A DNA stretch of 64,000 bases from Thiocapsa marina 5811 (GCF_000223985.1 NZ_AFWV01000001.1:124001-188000); one strand, 5' to 3'. Shown: positions 35,553-46,068, counted from the stretch's first letter. The notes: generated by a model not told the origin, from the sequence alone. Made by a program: numbers and translations.

Positions 35553-35636
35553 CAAACCGCGTCACAGCAGGGGGTCTTGGTATCCGCTAGCGTACGAACA
35601 CCCGCCGACGCCCGGATGAACCAAGGACGCGGTTTG
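35553..35636. repeat. TAAACCGCG-family element, CAAACCGCG variant
   Basis: An 84-bp unit whose ends are CAAACCGCG and CGCGGTTTG. Both ends carry the same compensating T-to-C / A-to-G change, and the flanks ATC/GAT extend the inverted repeat. The matched change suggests that pairing of the ends is maintained. Confidence 0.8.
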
Positions 35637-35737
35637 GATCATTCGATCTCGCTAACGTGCTAATGAGGTGCGCTGCATCAAATCAGGGCCGCCTCAAAGC
35701 GCCTAGAATCTCCAACAAAGAGGCCGAGGTGTGCAGA

Positions 35738-36190
35738 ATGTCATTGCTGGATCAGATCCCTGTAGTCGTCGAAACCGGCTCGGCCGTTCCCGAGGGTGAT
35801 CCGCAATCGCACGGCAACGCCGACCCCGTCCTCCATGAAGTCCGCCATGCCCTGTCGCGTCTGATCGCCACGGGAGAGACCACCAAGATCGATCTGAAGG
35901 CGATGCCGTTTGGCCCGGGCGACCTGGAGCGGTTGCTGTCCGTGCTGGGCACGGGCGAGGTTCAGGCCAGTATCGATGCCTTGGGTCCGACACGCGTCCA
36001 GGAAACCGCCATCCCCGGCGTCTGGCTGGTGGACTATCTGAATTCCGAGGCGAATCGCCTCGCCCTGCATCTCGAGATCGCGACTGTTCCCGAGATCCTG
36101 TGTCCGCAGCCGCAGGATCTGGACGACGCGATCGCCGCGCTCGACGCCCGCTTGAACCCGGGCCGGAGCGACCCGCCTCTCGCGTCCTGA
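35738..36190 (+). CDS. HupH/HyaF C-terminal-domain protein (hydrogenase expression)
   Basis: A 150-residue protein with one HupH-C domain: VLHEVRHALSRLIATGE, IDLKAMPFGPGDLERL, ETAIPGVWLVDYLNSE and LEIATVPEILCPQPQDL. Proteins with this domain (HupH, HyaF) help assemble or mature the small subunit of uptake [NiFe] hydrogenases. This single-domain form lies 17 bases upstream of hynS with the same orientation, supporting a role in making the Hyn enzyme and co-transcription with it. The ATG at 35738 has an RBS (gaggt). A longer frame from 35657 lacks similarity. Confidence 0.82.
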   Translation: MSLLDQIPVVVETGSAVPEGDPQSHGNADPVLHEVRHALSRLIATGETTKIDLKAMPFGPGDLERLLSVLGTGEVQASIDALGPTRVQETAIPGVWLVDYLNSEANRLALHLEIATVPEILCPQPQDLDDAIAALDARLNPGRSDPPLAS

Positions 36191-36207
36191 CATCTGAAGG
36201 AGGGACT

Positions 36208-37317
36208 ATGGCTGCCCGTAACCCCACTGATAAAACACTCGGCGAGAGCCTTCGCGAACGTGGCGTCTCGCGCCGCGGCTTCCTGAAGTTCTGTGCCGCG
36301 ACCGCCTCGATGATGGCGCTGCCGCCAAGTATGGCTCCGGCGATCGCCGCGGCGCTGGAGAAGGCCAAGCGCCCGTCGGTCATCTGGCTGTCGTTCCAGG
36401 AATGTACCGGCTGTACCGAGTCGCTGACCCGCAGCCATGCCCCGACGCTAGAGGATCTGATCCTCGATGTGATCTCGCTGGATTATCACCACACCCTGCA
36501 GGCCGCGGCCGGCGATGCCGCCGAGCATGCACGCGAGCAGGCGATGGCGGCGAATCCGGGCGAGTATCTGGTCATCGTCGACGGCTCCATCCCCGGGCCG
36601 GACTCCAATCCGGGCTACTCGACCGTTGCCGGTCACAGCAACTACGCCATGCTCATGGAGACGGTCGAGAACGCCGCCGCCGTGATCGCGGTCGGCACCT
36701 GTGCGACCTTCGGCGGACTGCCGGGCGCCAATCCCAATCCGACCGGCGCCATGTCGGTCATGGATCTGGTGAAGGACAAGCCGGTCATCAATGTCTCGGG
36801 CTGTCCGCCGATCCCGATGGTGATCACGGGCGTCATCGCCCATTACCTCACCTTCGGACGTCTGCCCGAGCTCGACGCCTACAACCGCCCGATGGCCTTC
36901 TTCGGCCAGTCGATCCACGACCGTTGTTATCGCCGGCCCTTCTACGACAAGGGGCTGTTCGCCAAGACCTTCGACGATGAAGGTGCGCGGCTGGGCTGGT
37001 GTCTGTACGAGCTCGGATGCAAGGGTCCGACCACCTACAACGCCTGTGCGACCATGCGCTGGAACGACGGCACCAGTTGGCCGGTCGAGGCGGGGCACCC
37101 CTGCCTGGGCTGCTCCGAGCCGAGATTCTGGGATGCCGGCGGTTTCTACAACACGGTCTCGGTGCCGACCTCGGCCTCCGGCGTCGACGTGCTCGCAGCG
37201 GGTGCAGCGGGTGCCGTCGTCGGGGGCGCGGTCGCGGCATTGGCCAAGAAACAGACCAAGACAGCCGTCGCCCATCGCCAACCGGTGACGGTCGAGGAAT
37301 TGGAGGCGAAGCTATGA
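36208..37317 (+). CDS. hynS: [NiFe] hydrogenase small subunit HynS
   Basis: Electron-transfer subunit of a membrane-associated [NiFe] hydrogenase. It starts at 36208 after a strong RBS (aaggaggg). A twin-arginine signal SRRGFLKFC lies at residues 21-29. The proximal-cluster motif ECTGCTE follows, with the later ligands in GTCATFGG, VSGCPPIP, the HDRCYRR region, LGCKGPTTYNAC and HPCLGCSEP. A hydrophobic C-terminal segment (DVLAAGAAGAVVGGAVAALA) should anchor the protein on the periplasmic side. The order hynS-isp1-isp2-hynL, with the Isp genes between the subunits, matches Thiocapsa roseopersicina. The stop overlaps isp1 by ATGA. Confidence 0.96.
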   Translation: MAARNPTDKTLGESLRERGVSRRGFLKFCAATASMMALPPSMAPAIAAALEKAKRPSVIWLSFQECTGCTESLTRSHAPTLEDLILDVISLDYHHTLQAAAGDAAEHAREQAMAANPGEYLVIVDGSIPGPDSNPGYSTVAGHSNYAMLMETVENAAAVIAVGTCATFGGLPGANPNPTGAMSVMDLVKDKPVINVSGCPPIPMVITGVIAHYLTFGRLPELDAYNRPMAFFGQSIHDRCYRRPFYDKGLFAKTFDDEGARLGWCLYELGCKGPTTYNACATMRWNDGTSWPVEAGHPCLGCSEPRFWDAGGFYNTVSVPTSASGVDVLAAGAAGAVVGGAVAALAKKQTKTAVAHRQPVTVEELEAKL

Positions 37318-37976
37318 GCGGCTCGATGGAGTTTCTGCTTTGGACCAAGGGTCCGATGTTCAACATCGCGATCGCCATCTTCGCGATCGGCCTGCTGGTG
37401 CGCATCGCCGAGATCTTCGTGCTCGGACGCAAGAAGAACTTCGCCGAGGCCCGCGCGGGCGAGTGGGGGCCGGGCTTTCGGACCATGCTCACCCGCACCG
37501 TCGCGGATCCGGGCACCTTCCAGCGCGCGCCCTTCAACGTGGTCGTCGGCTGGGTGTGGCACATCGGCTTTCTGATCGCGCTGCTGCTCTTCCTGCCGCA
37601 CATCGCGCTGATCGAGAGCCTGACCGGTCTGTCCTGGCCTGCATTGCCGAACCCGGTCATCAGCCTGGTCACCTCCGTCACCCTGGTCGCGCTGATCGCC
37701 ACCCTGGTGCATCGGATGACGCATCCGGTGAAGAAACGCATCAGCACGGTCGAGGACTATGTGGTCTGGGCCGTGGTCTTCGCGGTCGTCCTCACGGGCT
37801 GGCTGGCCTATTACCGTCTGGTCAACCCCTATCCGCTGGTCCTGGGCATGCACATCCTCTCGGCCGAGATCATGTTGATCCTGCTGCCCTTCACCAAGCT
37901 GACGCACATCTTCACGACCTTCATCGCACGCTGGTACAACGGGGCCGCATTCGGCCGCAAGGGGGTTCAGTCATGA
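37314..37976 (+). CDS. isp1: Isp1, cytochrome b-type membrane subunit of Hyn hydrogenase
   Basis: A 220-residue membrane protein with five predicted helices related to the NarI/DsrM cytochrome b family. The first is FNIAIAIFAIGLLVRIAE; others are WVWHIGFLIALLLFLPHIALI, VTLVALIATLVHRMTH, VVWAVVFAVVLTGWLAYY and LGMHILSAEIMLILLPF. Histidines in the helices are candidate haem b ligands. In T. roseopersicina Isp1 and Isp2 link the Hyn hydrogenase to the quinone or sulfur electron pool. It overlaps both neighbours by four bases, so the operon is tightly coupled. Confidence 0.93.
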   Translation: MSGSMEFLLWTKGPMFNIAIAIFAIGLLVRIAEIFVLGRKKNFAEARAGEWGPGFRTMLTRTVADPGTFQRAPFNVVVGWVWHIGFLIALLLFLPHIALIESLTGLSWPALPNPVISLVTSVTLVALIATLVHRMTHPVKKRISTVEDYVVWAVVFAVVLTGWLAYYRLVNPYPLVLGMHILSAEIMLILLPFTKLTHIFTTFIARWYNGAAFGRKGVQS

Positions 37977-39238
37977 GCGAGCTGACACTCGAACGAGGCC
38001 TCGCGGCCTTTCGCGCCGAGGTCGACGGTCCGGTCGCGGCCTTCTTCTCGAGCTGCGTGCACTGCGGCATCTGCGCCCAGGCCTGTCCCTTCTATCTCGA
38101 GACCGGCGATGCCAAATACACGCCGATCCTCAAGCTGGAGCCGCTGCGTCGCGTCTGGGAGAACGACTTCACGCTCTGGGGCAAGATCAAGGGCATGATC
38201 GGCCTCCAACAGAAGGTGACGGACGCGATGCTGGCCGAATGGGAGGAGCTGCTCTACGACTCCTGCTCCATGTGCGGTCGCTGCTCCATGGTCTGTCCGG
38301 TCGGCAACGATCTGGCGCTGATGATCCGTAAATCACGCGAGGGCATGGTCCAGGCCGGACATGCACCGGAAGGGCTGATCGCCGCCTCGGTGCGCGCCAT
38401 CCAGACCGGCAGCCCCATGGGGCTGCAATGGAAGACGCTCGCGGTCCAGATTCAGCATGTCGAGACCAGCTCGGGGCTGAAGGTCCCGGTCGACCAGCCC
38501 GGCGCCGACTATCTGGTGCTGCTCTCCTCGATGGAGATCATCAACTTCCCCGAATACCTCGAAGCCATCACCAAGATCTTCGACCATGCGGGGGTGACCT
38601 GGACGCTGTCCACCGAGTGCTTCGAGGCGACCAACGCCGGCATCCAGATCGGCAACAAGGACATCGCCGCCCAACTGGTCGAGCGTGTCGTAGCCGCCGC
38701 CGAAGCGCTCAAGGTGCCGAAGGTGATCAGCCCGGAGTGCGGCCATGCCTTTACGGCCATCCGTTGGGAAGGCCCGAACCTGATCGGCCGGCCCTACCCC
38801 TTCAAGGTCTTCCACATCATCGAGGTCCTCGACGAGCTACGCGCGAGCGGGCGGATCAAGACCGAAGGGATGGAGACCGATCGGCTCTCGATGCACGATC
38901 CCTGCAACCTCGCCCGCAAGAGCGGTGTCATACAGCAGCAGCGCAACCTCATGAACCTGGTCGCGGAGAACTTCGTCGAGCTCAAGGAGCACGGCAAGTT
39001 CCAATGGTGCTGCGGGGCGGGCGGCGGGGTGAGCTCCAACGAGCGTGCCGAGCCGCTGAAGATGGCCGCCTTCAAGCGCAAAAAGGCGCAGATCGAGGAG
39101 GTCAACCCGGAACGCATGGTCACCATGTGCGCCACCTGCCGGACCCAGCTCGAAGAGGGTCTGGAGGAATTCAACATGGAGATCCCGGTGGTCGGTCTCA
39201 CCGAGATGATCGCCGAGCACCTGGTGGAGAAGAACTGA
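37973..39238 (+). CDS. isp2: Isp2, HdrD/DsrK-like iron-sulfur subunit of Hyn hydrogenase
   Basis: A 421-residue soluble protein. Two N-terminal [4Fe-4S] motifs (SSCVHCGICAQACPF and SCSMCGRCSMVCPV) are followed by two CCG-type domains, the second visible as WCCGAGGGVSSNERAEP and TMCATCRTQLEEG. This is the HdrD/DsrK architecture, in which a special cubane cluster handles disulfide- or persulfide-type substrates. On the cytoplasmic face it would exchange electrons with Isp1 and so connect periplasmic hydrogen oxidation to cytoplasmic redox chemistry. Only one base separates its stop from the hynL start codon. Confidence 0.94.
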   Translation: MSELTLERGLAAFRAEVDGPVAAFFSSCVHCGICAQACPFYLETGDAKYTPILKLEPLRRVWENDFTLWGKIKGMIGLQQKVTDAMLAEWEELLYDSCSMCGRCSMVCPVGNDLALMIRKSREGMVQAGHAPEGLIAASVRAIQTGSPMGLQWKTLAVQIQHVETSSGLKVPVDQPGADYLVLLSSMEIINFPEYLEAITKIFDHAGVTWTLSTECFEATNAGIQIGNKDIAAQLVERVVAAAEALKVPKVISPECGHAFTAIRWEGPNLIGRPYPFKVFHIIEVLDELRASGRIKTEGMETDRLSMHDPCNLARKSGVIQQQRNLMNLVAENFVELKEHGKFQWCCGAGGGVSSNERAEPLKMAAFKRKKAQIEEVNPERMVTMCATCRTQLEEGLEEFNMEIPVVGLTEMIAEHLVEKN

Positions 39239-39239
39239 C

Positions 39240-40970
<1,731 letters not shown>

Positions 40971-40988
40971 GGCGATCGTCTTGAAGGA

Positions 40989-41016
40989 AAAAAGGCCGCT
41001 CGGCGCGGCCTTTTTC
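40989..41016 (+). terminator. Intrinsic terminator of the hyn operon
   Basis: A perfect 11-bp stem, AAAAAGGCCGC/GCGGCCTTTTT, has a 5-base loop (TCGGC) and its own T-run. It begins 19 bases after the hynL stop codon and probably ends hydrogenase transcription. Confidence 0.93.
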
Positions 41017-41190
41017 ATCGTGAGTCGCATCATCCCCTCGCGTTCGAGCGCCACTCCCTCGAACGCCGCGAGAACACAGGCGCATCCGATTCCCGGTCCT
41101 GCGCTCCAGGCCGCGATCGTCGACGTCGCCCCTCCCCAGAGGCCAAGTCAAAGGGACAGCGTCCCGAACCGACTCGACGGAGAACACGCC

Positions 41191-41730
41191 ATGGAGTTTT
41201 CAAACCGACCGCAAGGGCGAGAAGAAGACATCATCGCGCTTTTCACCGTGACCTTCACCGCGTCCGAAGGCACGGAGGAAGGCGCACTGATCGGCGCTCT
41301 GGCGCGAAACCTGCTGATCGGTACGGCCGAGAAGGATCTCTTCGTCTTCACCGCCGAGGAGGATGGCACGATGATCGGCAGCATCGTCTTCTCGCGGCTG
41401 ACCTACGAGGGCGATGACCGAACCGTGTTCGTTCTTGGCCCTGTCGCCGTTGCGACCGACCGGCAGGGAAAGGGCATCGGACAGGGATTGCTGAGCCACG
41501 GCTTGGCGTCACTGCGAAATGCGGGCGTGGACATCGCCGTGACCTACGGCGATCCGAATTACTATGCCAAGGTCGGCTTCATGCCGATCAGCGAGGCGGA
41601 GGCGCAAGCGCCCTTCGCGTTGAAGCATCCCGAAGGCTGGCTGGGACAGTCGTTGACGGATCGGGCGATGACGCCGTTGAAGGGTCCGTCCCGCTGTGTC
41701 GAGGCGCTGAACGATCCCCTGTTTTGGTAG
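41191..41730 (+). CDS. GNAT-family N-acetyltransferase
   Basis: A 179-residue protein of the YhbS-like GNAT group. The acetyl-CoA-binding core is VFVLGPVAVATDRQGKGIGQ with the R/QxxGxG/A loop, followed by AVTYGDPNYYAKVGFMPI. Acetyl transfer to a small molecule or protein amine is expected; the substrate is unknown. The start is the ATG at 41191, with a weak RBS (cgacggaga). It is monocistronic, separated from hynL by the terminator and about 170 bases that hold nothing else. Confidence 0.88.
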   Translation: MEFSNRPQGREEDIIALFTVTFTASEGTEEGALIGALARNLLIGTAEKDLFVFTAEEDGTMIGSIVFSRLTYEGDDRTVFVLGPVAVATDRQGKGIGQGLLSHGLASLRNAGVDIAVTYGDPNYYAKVGFMPISEAEAQAPFALKHPEGWLGQSLTDRAMTPLKGPSRCVEALNDPLFW

Positions 41731-41808
41731 GGGCATCGTCGTTGACCGTGATCTCGGGGCGGGTGGACGTCGGCGGATGGCAACTGCATCACGAACGCAG
41801 AGCACGCA

Positions 41809-42627
41809 CTAAGCAACGCCGAGCATCGAGGGGCGGTCGTCGCCTGCACCCAGCCAGATCGATACTTCCATGCCGTCGGGATGCTCTTCGTAGTACTCCA
41901 AGTGGCTTTCCACGTAGCGAGATCGGTAGAGGTTGTAGGGATTGGTCCGCACGTACTTCAGGTAATCGCGTGCATCGAAGAGCGGTCCCACATTGTCCGC
42001 GACGATGATGCTGCCGGGCTCGATGAGACCCTTCTCCTCGATGCGCCAGAGATCGACGAGATACTCGTCCTTGCTGTGGTCCAGGAAGACCAGGTCGAAT
42101 GGACCGGCCAGCGTAGGGATGATCGCGCCGGTCCATCCCACCATGATTTGCACCTGATCCTCCACCCCGGCAAACCTGCACATCGCCTTGGCGATCCGAG
42201 CGTGGCGAGGATTCGCTTCGATCGAAATGATCTGCCCGCCCCCTCGAAGCAGCCGCGCCATCCGCACCGCGGAGTAGCCGCAGTAGGCGCCAAGCTCGAG
42301 GACACGTGCGCTCGAAGGCAGCCCGGCCACAAGCTCATCCAAAATGCACCCTTTTCCGTTCCCTAGGTTCATCATGAAGCGTTGCTCGCGTGCAAAGCGA
42401 TCAAGGGCGCGCAGCACAGACTCGGCGTCGCCCTCGACTGCGTGTGCGCGCACGAACTCCAAGGCCGCTCGCTCCCGACGCGGTTGTCCGCCGAGCATGG
42501 CCCGTGCCGAGCGGCCGATCTCGCGCAAGATCGCCCCGATCAAGCCGATGCGTTTCGGGATCGCCCGGAAGTCCGTGAGCAGCGTTGCGGAGATGCCGAG
42601 GGCAAGAGCGGCGATAGTCTGATTCAT
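41809..42627 (-). CDS. Catechol O-methyltransferase-like SAM methyltransferase
   Basis: A 272-residue protein with an N-terminal hydrophobic segment (QTIAALALGISATLLT) and a class I methyltransferase domain strikingly like animal COMT: NLGNGKGCILDEL, VLELGAYCGYSAVRMARLL, IISIEANPRHA, FDLVFLDHSKDEYLVDL and SIIVADNVGPLFDARD. The Asp in LDHSKD and the Asp-Asn in ADN are the Mg2+ ligands of COMT, and the Lys next to HS corresponds to the catalytic Lys. A catechol-like or other diol acceptor is likely. The start MNQTIA at 42627 is chosen; the N-terminal helix suggests membrane attachment. It stands alone. Confidence 0.85.
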   Translation of the reverse strand: MNQTIAALALGISATLLTDFRAIPKRIGLIGAILREIGRSARAMLGGQPRRERAALEFVRAHAVEGDAESVLRALDRFAREQRFMMNLGNGKGCILDELVAGLPSSARVLELGAYCGYSAVRMARLLRGGGQIISIEANPRHARIAKAMCRFAGVEDQVQIMVGWTGAIIPTLAGPFDLVFLDHSKDEYLVDLWRIEEKGLIEPGSIIVADNVGPLFDARDYLKYVRTNPYNLYRSRYVESHLEYYEEHPDGMEVSIWLGAGDDRPSMLGVA

Positions 42628-42769
42628 CGATCGTATCCTCAATGGTCACCGGCTCGGGAATCGGAGTCGGAGGAGCCGAAGAAACTAAGCGCGCGGGCGG
42701 GAAGCGATGCGCATCCCGCCCGAGGGACTCAATGCTTGCCGGGCTTCGGCAGGCTGTCGGGAAACGCAA

Positions 42770-43441
42770 TCAGAACGTATAGCGCAGGCCGAGGGTCATC
42801 TCGTGGGAGCCCAGATCGTCGAAACGCATGCTCTGCCCGTTGATGTCCCCGCCGGTTTCCGCGCTCCCGAGATCCACGTACTGATACTCCGCGGTCAACG
42901 ACAAGCGCTCGTCGATCGGATAAGCAAGCCCTGCGCCCAGGGACCAGGCGAACTCGGTATCCGTTGCCGAGGAGTAGACGCCCCACCCGGCGGAAGGACC
43001 CATGCCGAGCTCATCCACATCCGCCTCGTTCCAGGCCGCACCGATCCCACCCTTCAGGTACGGGCGCAGCTTGGTGCTCTCCAGAATGAAATCGTAGACG
43101 AGGTTCGCCATGAAGGTCGTGCTCGTCACCGAGCCGTCGGCGGAGGACGGAGCGCCGAAGCCTGCGTGGGAGATCCCGCCTGCGTCGAACGCGCGGTAGC
43201 GCAGCTCGCCCTCCAGTCGCAGTCCATTGCCGAAGCCGTAGCCGCCGCCGAGCCCGGCGACACCGCCGTTCTCCAGGTCGTAGTCCGGCCCCCGGCCAGG
43301 ATCGTCGCCACCATAAATCAGGCTTCCTTCCGGGATCGCGAGACCGAGGTTGAGCGAGCCATACCAGCCGGGCTCATCCGCGTTTGCCGTTTGCGCACCG
43401 GCGACGATCGCCGACATCAGGATCAATTGGGTCTTGTTCAT
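42770..43441 (-). CDS. Outer-membrane beta-barrel protein (OmpW/Opa-like)
   Basis: A 223-residue protein with a Sec signal peptide (MNKTQLILMSAIVAGAQTAN-ADE) and a mature part of alternating beta strands such as WYGSLNLGLAIPEG, GLRLEGELRYRAF, TFMANLVYDFIL and LRPYLKGGIGAAWN, ending in the terminal-Phe strand HEMTLGLRYTF. This is the eight-stranded outer-membrane barrel type (Omp_b-brl). The function is probably structural or for adhesion/small-molecule passage, but no ligand can be named. The start at 43441 is supported by the signal peptide. A 180-base gap separates it from the next gene. Confidence 0.88.
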   Translation of the reverse strand: MNKTQLILMSAIVAGAQTANADEPGWYGSLNLGLAIPEGSLIYGGDDPGRGPDYDLENGGVAGLGGGYGFGNGLRLEGELRYRAFDAGGISHAGFGAPSSADGSVTSTTFMANLVYDFILESTKLRPYLKGGIGAAWNEADVDELGMGPSAGWGVYSSATDTEFAWSLGAGLAYPIDERLSLTAEYQYVDLGSAETGGDINGQSMRFDDLGSHEMTLGLRYTF

Positions 43442-43618
43442 CGATGACTCCGATTGGTTCAACAAAAGGGGCCACAGCCCCCCGACACGCGTTCAGAGTA
43501 CGTCGCGACCTTGAAACGAGAATGTAGCGAATGTGAGAAGTTCATGAGGACGGGGGCGTCGCAAAGGCGATACCGATTGATTGGCCATCCCGGGCAAGAT
43601 TCGGACGAAACCGGACAA

Positions 43619-43627
43619 CGCGGTTTA
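43619..43627. repeat. Solitary TAAACCGCG-family half end
   Basis: CGCGGTTTA is present without a recognisable left partner. Read on the minus strand it gives the TAA stop of the flavoprotein gene at 43625. It is probably a decayed element. Confidence 0.6.
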
Positions 43628-45409
43628 GGCCGGCCAGCGATCGAACGGCTGCTTCTCCAGGCGCATCTGCCCGTCGGCACCCTGGTGGATATTGATCCAG
43701 GCCTGCCAATTCGCGTCGTCCATCTCCGGGTAGTCGATCCGGAAATGACTGCAGCGGCTCTCCTTGCGCATCAGCGACGCCCGCAGCTTCATCTCCGCGC
43801 TGAGGATCATGTTCGCGGTCTCATGGGCCAGCCGAAGCTCATGCAGATCGCCGGCGCACAGCATCGGCAGATGGTGATCCCGCAGCTCTTCGATATAGGC
43901 GAGCGCCGCATTCAGCATGGACTCCTTTTTGATGTAGAGAACGAAGTTCGGAATCATGACGCCCTGCAGGGTCTGCGTGACCCAAGCCGGGCCATAACCC
44001 GCCTCGCGCCGCAGCGGCGCCAGCATCTCGTTCTCCACCTGGGCCAGCTTGTCCGCCGGCACGGACGGCATCGGCACACCCCGGCTGTAGCCTGCGGCGG
44101 CCTCGCCGGCGACGGCTCCCTGAACCGCGGATCCGGCCAGGGAGGAGCCGATCTGGGTGTAGATGGCCCCGGCCATGTAGGACCCCAGGGCATCGCCAGC
44201 CGCATAGAGCCCGGGGATGTTGGACTCGCAGCGGTCGTTGATCGGCACCAGACCCTCTGATTTATGGATCGCCATGCCGGCCGAGGAGCCGCCGACCGGC
44301 GCTCCGCGCATCCCGGGCGGACCCTTGTCCCCGCCGGGTCCACCCCCGGCTCCACCATCGGCGCCCGGGAGCGGCGGGCGATGAATCGGACCGCCTGTCA
44401 GCCAGCCACCCCCGGGCGGCGGCGGTCCGTGCGGGCGGTCGAAGCCTCGCGGCCGGGAGGGACCGCCGTCCAGCCGACCGAGCAGTCTATCCGGCGGACC
44501 CGGCGGCAAGGGTGCGCCCTTGGTATAGGCGACGTAGTTCAGCTCTACGCCGAGATCGTGGCGAACGTCCACGCCGGTCACGTCCGGTTTGCGCTCGAAC
44601 ATGCCGTGCCAGCCGTCGAAGCAGGCCGCCGGGTTCTGCGCCTGACCCGGGTGACCGTCGTTCCACTCCTTTCCGGTCACCTTGGCACCGATCCGGTAGG
44701 CCATGACGGTGCCATCATGTGTCAGGTCGCAGATCGGGAATCCGTTGGGCTTGAATCCGCCGGCACCGGTGCACAGGACCACGCTCTTGGCTGAAACCTG
44801 GATCAGGTGCCCGTCGTCCAAGGTGAAGCCCGCGGCGCCGGCGATGCGGCCCTCGTGCTCGATGAGATGGGTGACCATGACCCGCTCGATCAAGGGGATG
44901 CCGCGCGCCTCCATGGGACGCGAGAAGGCCTTGTTGCAGAGCGGCGAATCGAAGAATCCCCAGTCCCGAAGCTCCGCGACCCTGGCGGCGGAATGCTCCG
45001 CCATCTGGCGCGTGTAGACCGGGTTGTTGGTGCCGAGCGCCGAGCGCGACACCTCCGCCACGAAGGCATCCAGCGACATTCCCGCCTCGCGCGCGTCGAA
45101 CGCGAAGATACCCTTCGCGAACGGCGTTTGTCCCGACGCGCCGAGCCGCCCCTTGGACAGGACCACCACCCGCGCACCGGCGTCGTGCGCCTTGACCGCC
45201 GCGAACAGCCCGGCCATGCCGCCGCCGATCACGAGGACATCGGTCTGGTGGGTCTTTTGGTCCATGTTGTCGGGGTCGAAGGCGGCCCGGTTCTCGCCCC
45301 ATCCCGGGGCCATCCCCATGGCCGCGAGCGTCGCCGCCCCGGCCGTGCCACCGGCCAGCGTCAGGAAGCGGCGGCGTGACATGCCGTTGTTCTCATGCGG
45401 AGCCTTCAT
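43625..45409 (-). CDS. Tat-exported FAD-dependent reductase (fumarate-reductase-type flavoprotein)
   Basis: A 594-residue protein. The Tat signal is SRRRFLTLAGGTAG near residue 10. An FAD-binding Rossmann motif follows (DVLVIGGGMAGLFAAVKAHDAGARV), and the second half has SIPGLYAAGD-type sequence (SNIPGLYAAGDALGSYM). The C-terminal helical part (KESRCSHFRIDYPEMDD) matches succinate dehydrogenase/fumarate/APS reductase-like flavoproteins. Residues about 297-372 form a Pro/Gly-rich stretch (GPPPPGGGWLTGG, GGPGGDKGPPGMRG) not seen in most relatives. The gene overlaps the upstream cytochrome b gene by ATGA. It is likely a periplasmic reductase receiving electrons from the membrane partner. Its substrate is unknown. 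Confidence 0.85.
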   Translation of the reverse strand: MKAPHENNGMSRRRFLTLAGGTAGAATLAAMGMAPGWGENRAAFDPDNMDQKTHQTDVLVIGGGMAGLFAAVKAHDAGARVVVLSKGRLGASGQTPFAKGIFAFDAREAGMSLDAFVAEVSRSALGTNNPVYTRQMAEHSAARVAELRDWGFFDSPLCNKAFSRPMEARGIPLIERVMVTHLIEHEGRIAGAAGFTLDDGHLIQVSAKSVVLCTGAGGFKPNGFPICDLTHDGTVMAYRIGAKVTGKEWNDGHPGQAQNPAACFDGWHGMFERKPDVTGVDVRHDLGVELNYVAYTKGAPLPPGPPDRLLGRLDGGPSRPRGFDRPHGPPPPGGGWLTGGPIHRPPLPGADGGAGGGPGGDKGPPGMRGAPVGGSSAGMAIHKSEGLVPINDRCESNIPGLYAAGDALGSYMAGAIYTQIGSSLAGSAVQGAVAGEAAAGYSRGVPMPSVPADKLAQVENEMLAPLRREAGYGPAWVTQTLQGVMIPNFVLYIKKESMLNAALAYIEELRDHHLPMLCAGDLHELRLAHETANMILSAEMKLRASLMRKESRCSHFRIDYPEMDDANWQAWINIHQGADGQMRLEKQPFDRWPA

Positions 45410-46068
45410 GGGCGAGCACCCCGGGTTTGTGATAAGGGATTGGAATAGTCGTAGACGGCTTGCCGGATCACCACGAGCACCGCCGCACAGGCCAGCATCA
45501 CCACCAGCAGCGCGACGGCCGCATCGGTGTGTCGGCCCAGCTCGATGGCGTGCCAAGAGGCGACGACCACCAGCAGGACCGACAGCAAGGCGTGCAACAG
45601 CCTCCAGGTGCGGTAGTCCAACCCCAGCCGCGCGCGCAGCAGGGAGGTGGCGCCGATCACCAGCATCAGCACCCAGGAGACCATGCCCAGGACGACCCCG
45701 AGGCTGTCGAGGGTGGTCAGGATCTGCATCAAGGCATCTCCGGGAGAGACGCCGCCTTCGAAGGCACGGGGCAATACGATCAAAAAGGGATGAACAAGCA
45801 ACAAACTCACCACCGAATAGCCGATGATCTTGTGCAGATTCAAAAGCCTGCCGAACCTAATCCCTTCGGGTGCAAAGCGCGCGCCGCGCCCGAGCAAAAA
45901 CTGCCCGAACAGGAGAAAGAAGGCGCCCAGGGTCAGCATGGAGAGCGTTTCCTTCAAGAGCGAGCGCCCGGGATAGTCCCCCCGAGTCAGCAAAACCAGC
46001 GGCGGAAGCAAGAGCATCGATGCGGCGGCAATCAACCGGCATCTGTCGGTATCGGATCTCATGTTCAT
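45406..46068 (-). CDS. Ferric-reductase-like cytochrome b membrane protein
   Basis: A 220-residue protein with six predicted membrane helices and a ferric-reductase-like haem arrangement: FGRLLNLHKIIGYSVVSLLLVHPFLIV holds one pair of histidines, and YRTWRLLHALLSVLLVVVASWHAIEL another. It would carry electrons across the inner membrane. The start MNMRSD at 46068 overlaps the ferredoxin stop (ATGA), and its own stop overlaps the flavoprotein start. The three genes therefore form a coupled operon with a ready electron path: ferredoxin, cytochrome b, periplasmic flavoprotein. Confidence 0.85.
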   Translation of the reverse strand: MNMRSDTDRCRLIAAASMLLLPPLVLLTRGDYPGRSLLKETLSMLTLGAFFLLFGQFLLGRGARFAPEGIRFGRLLNLHKIIGYSVVSLLLVHPFLIVLPRAFEGGVSPGDALMQILTTLDSLGVVLGMVSWVLMLVIGATSLLRARLGLDYRTWRLLHALLSVLLVVVASWHAIELGRHTDAAVALLVVMLACAAVLVVIRQAVYDYSNPLSQTRGARP

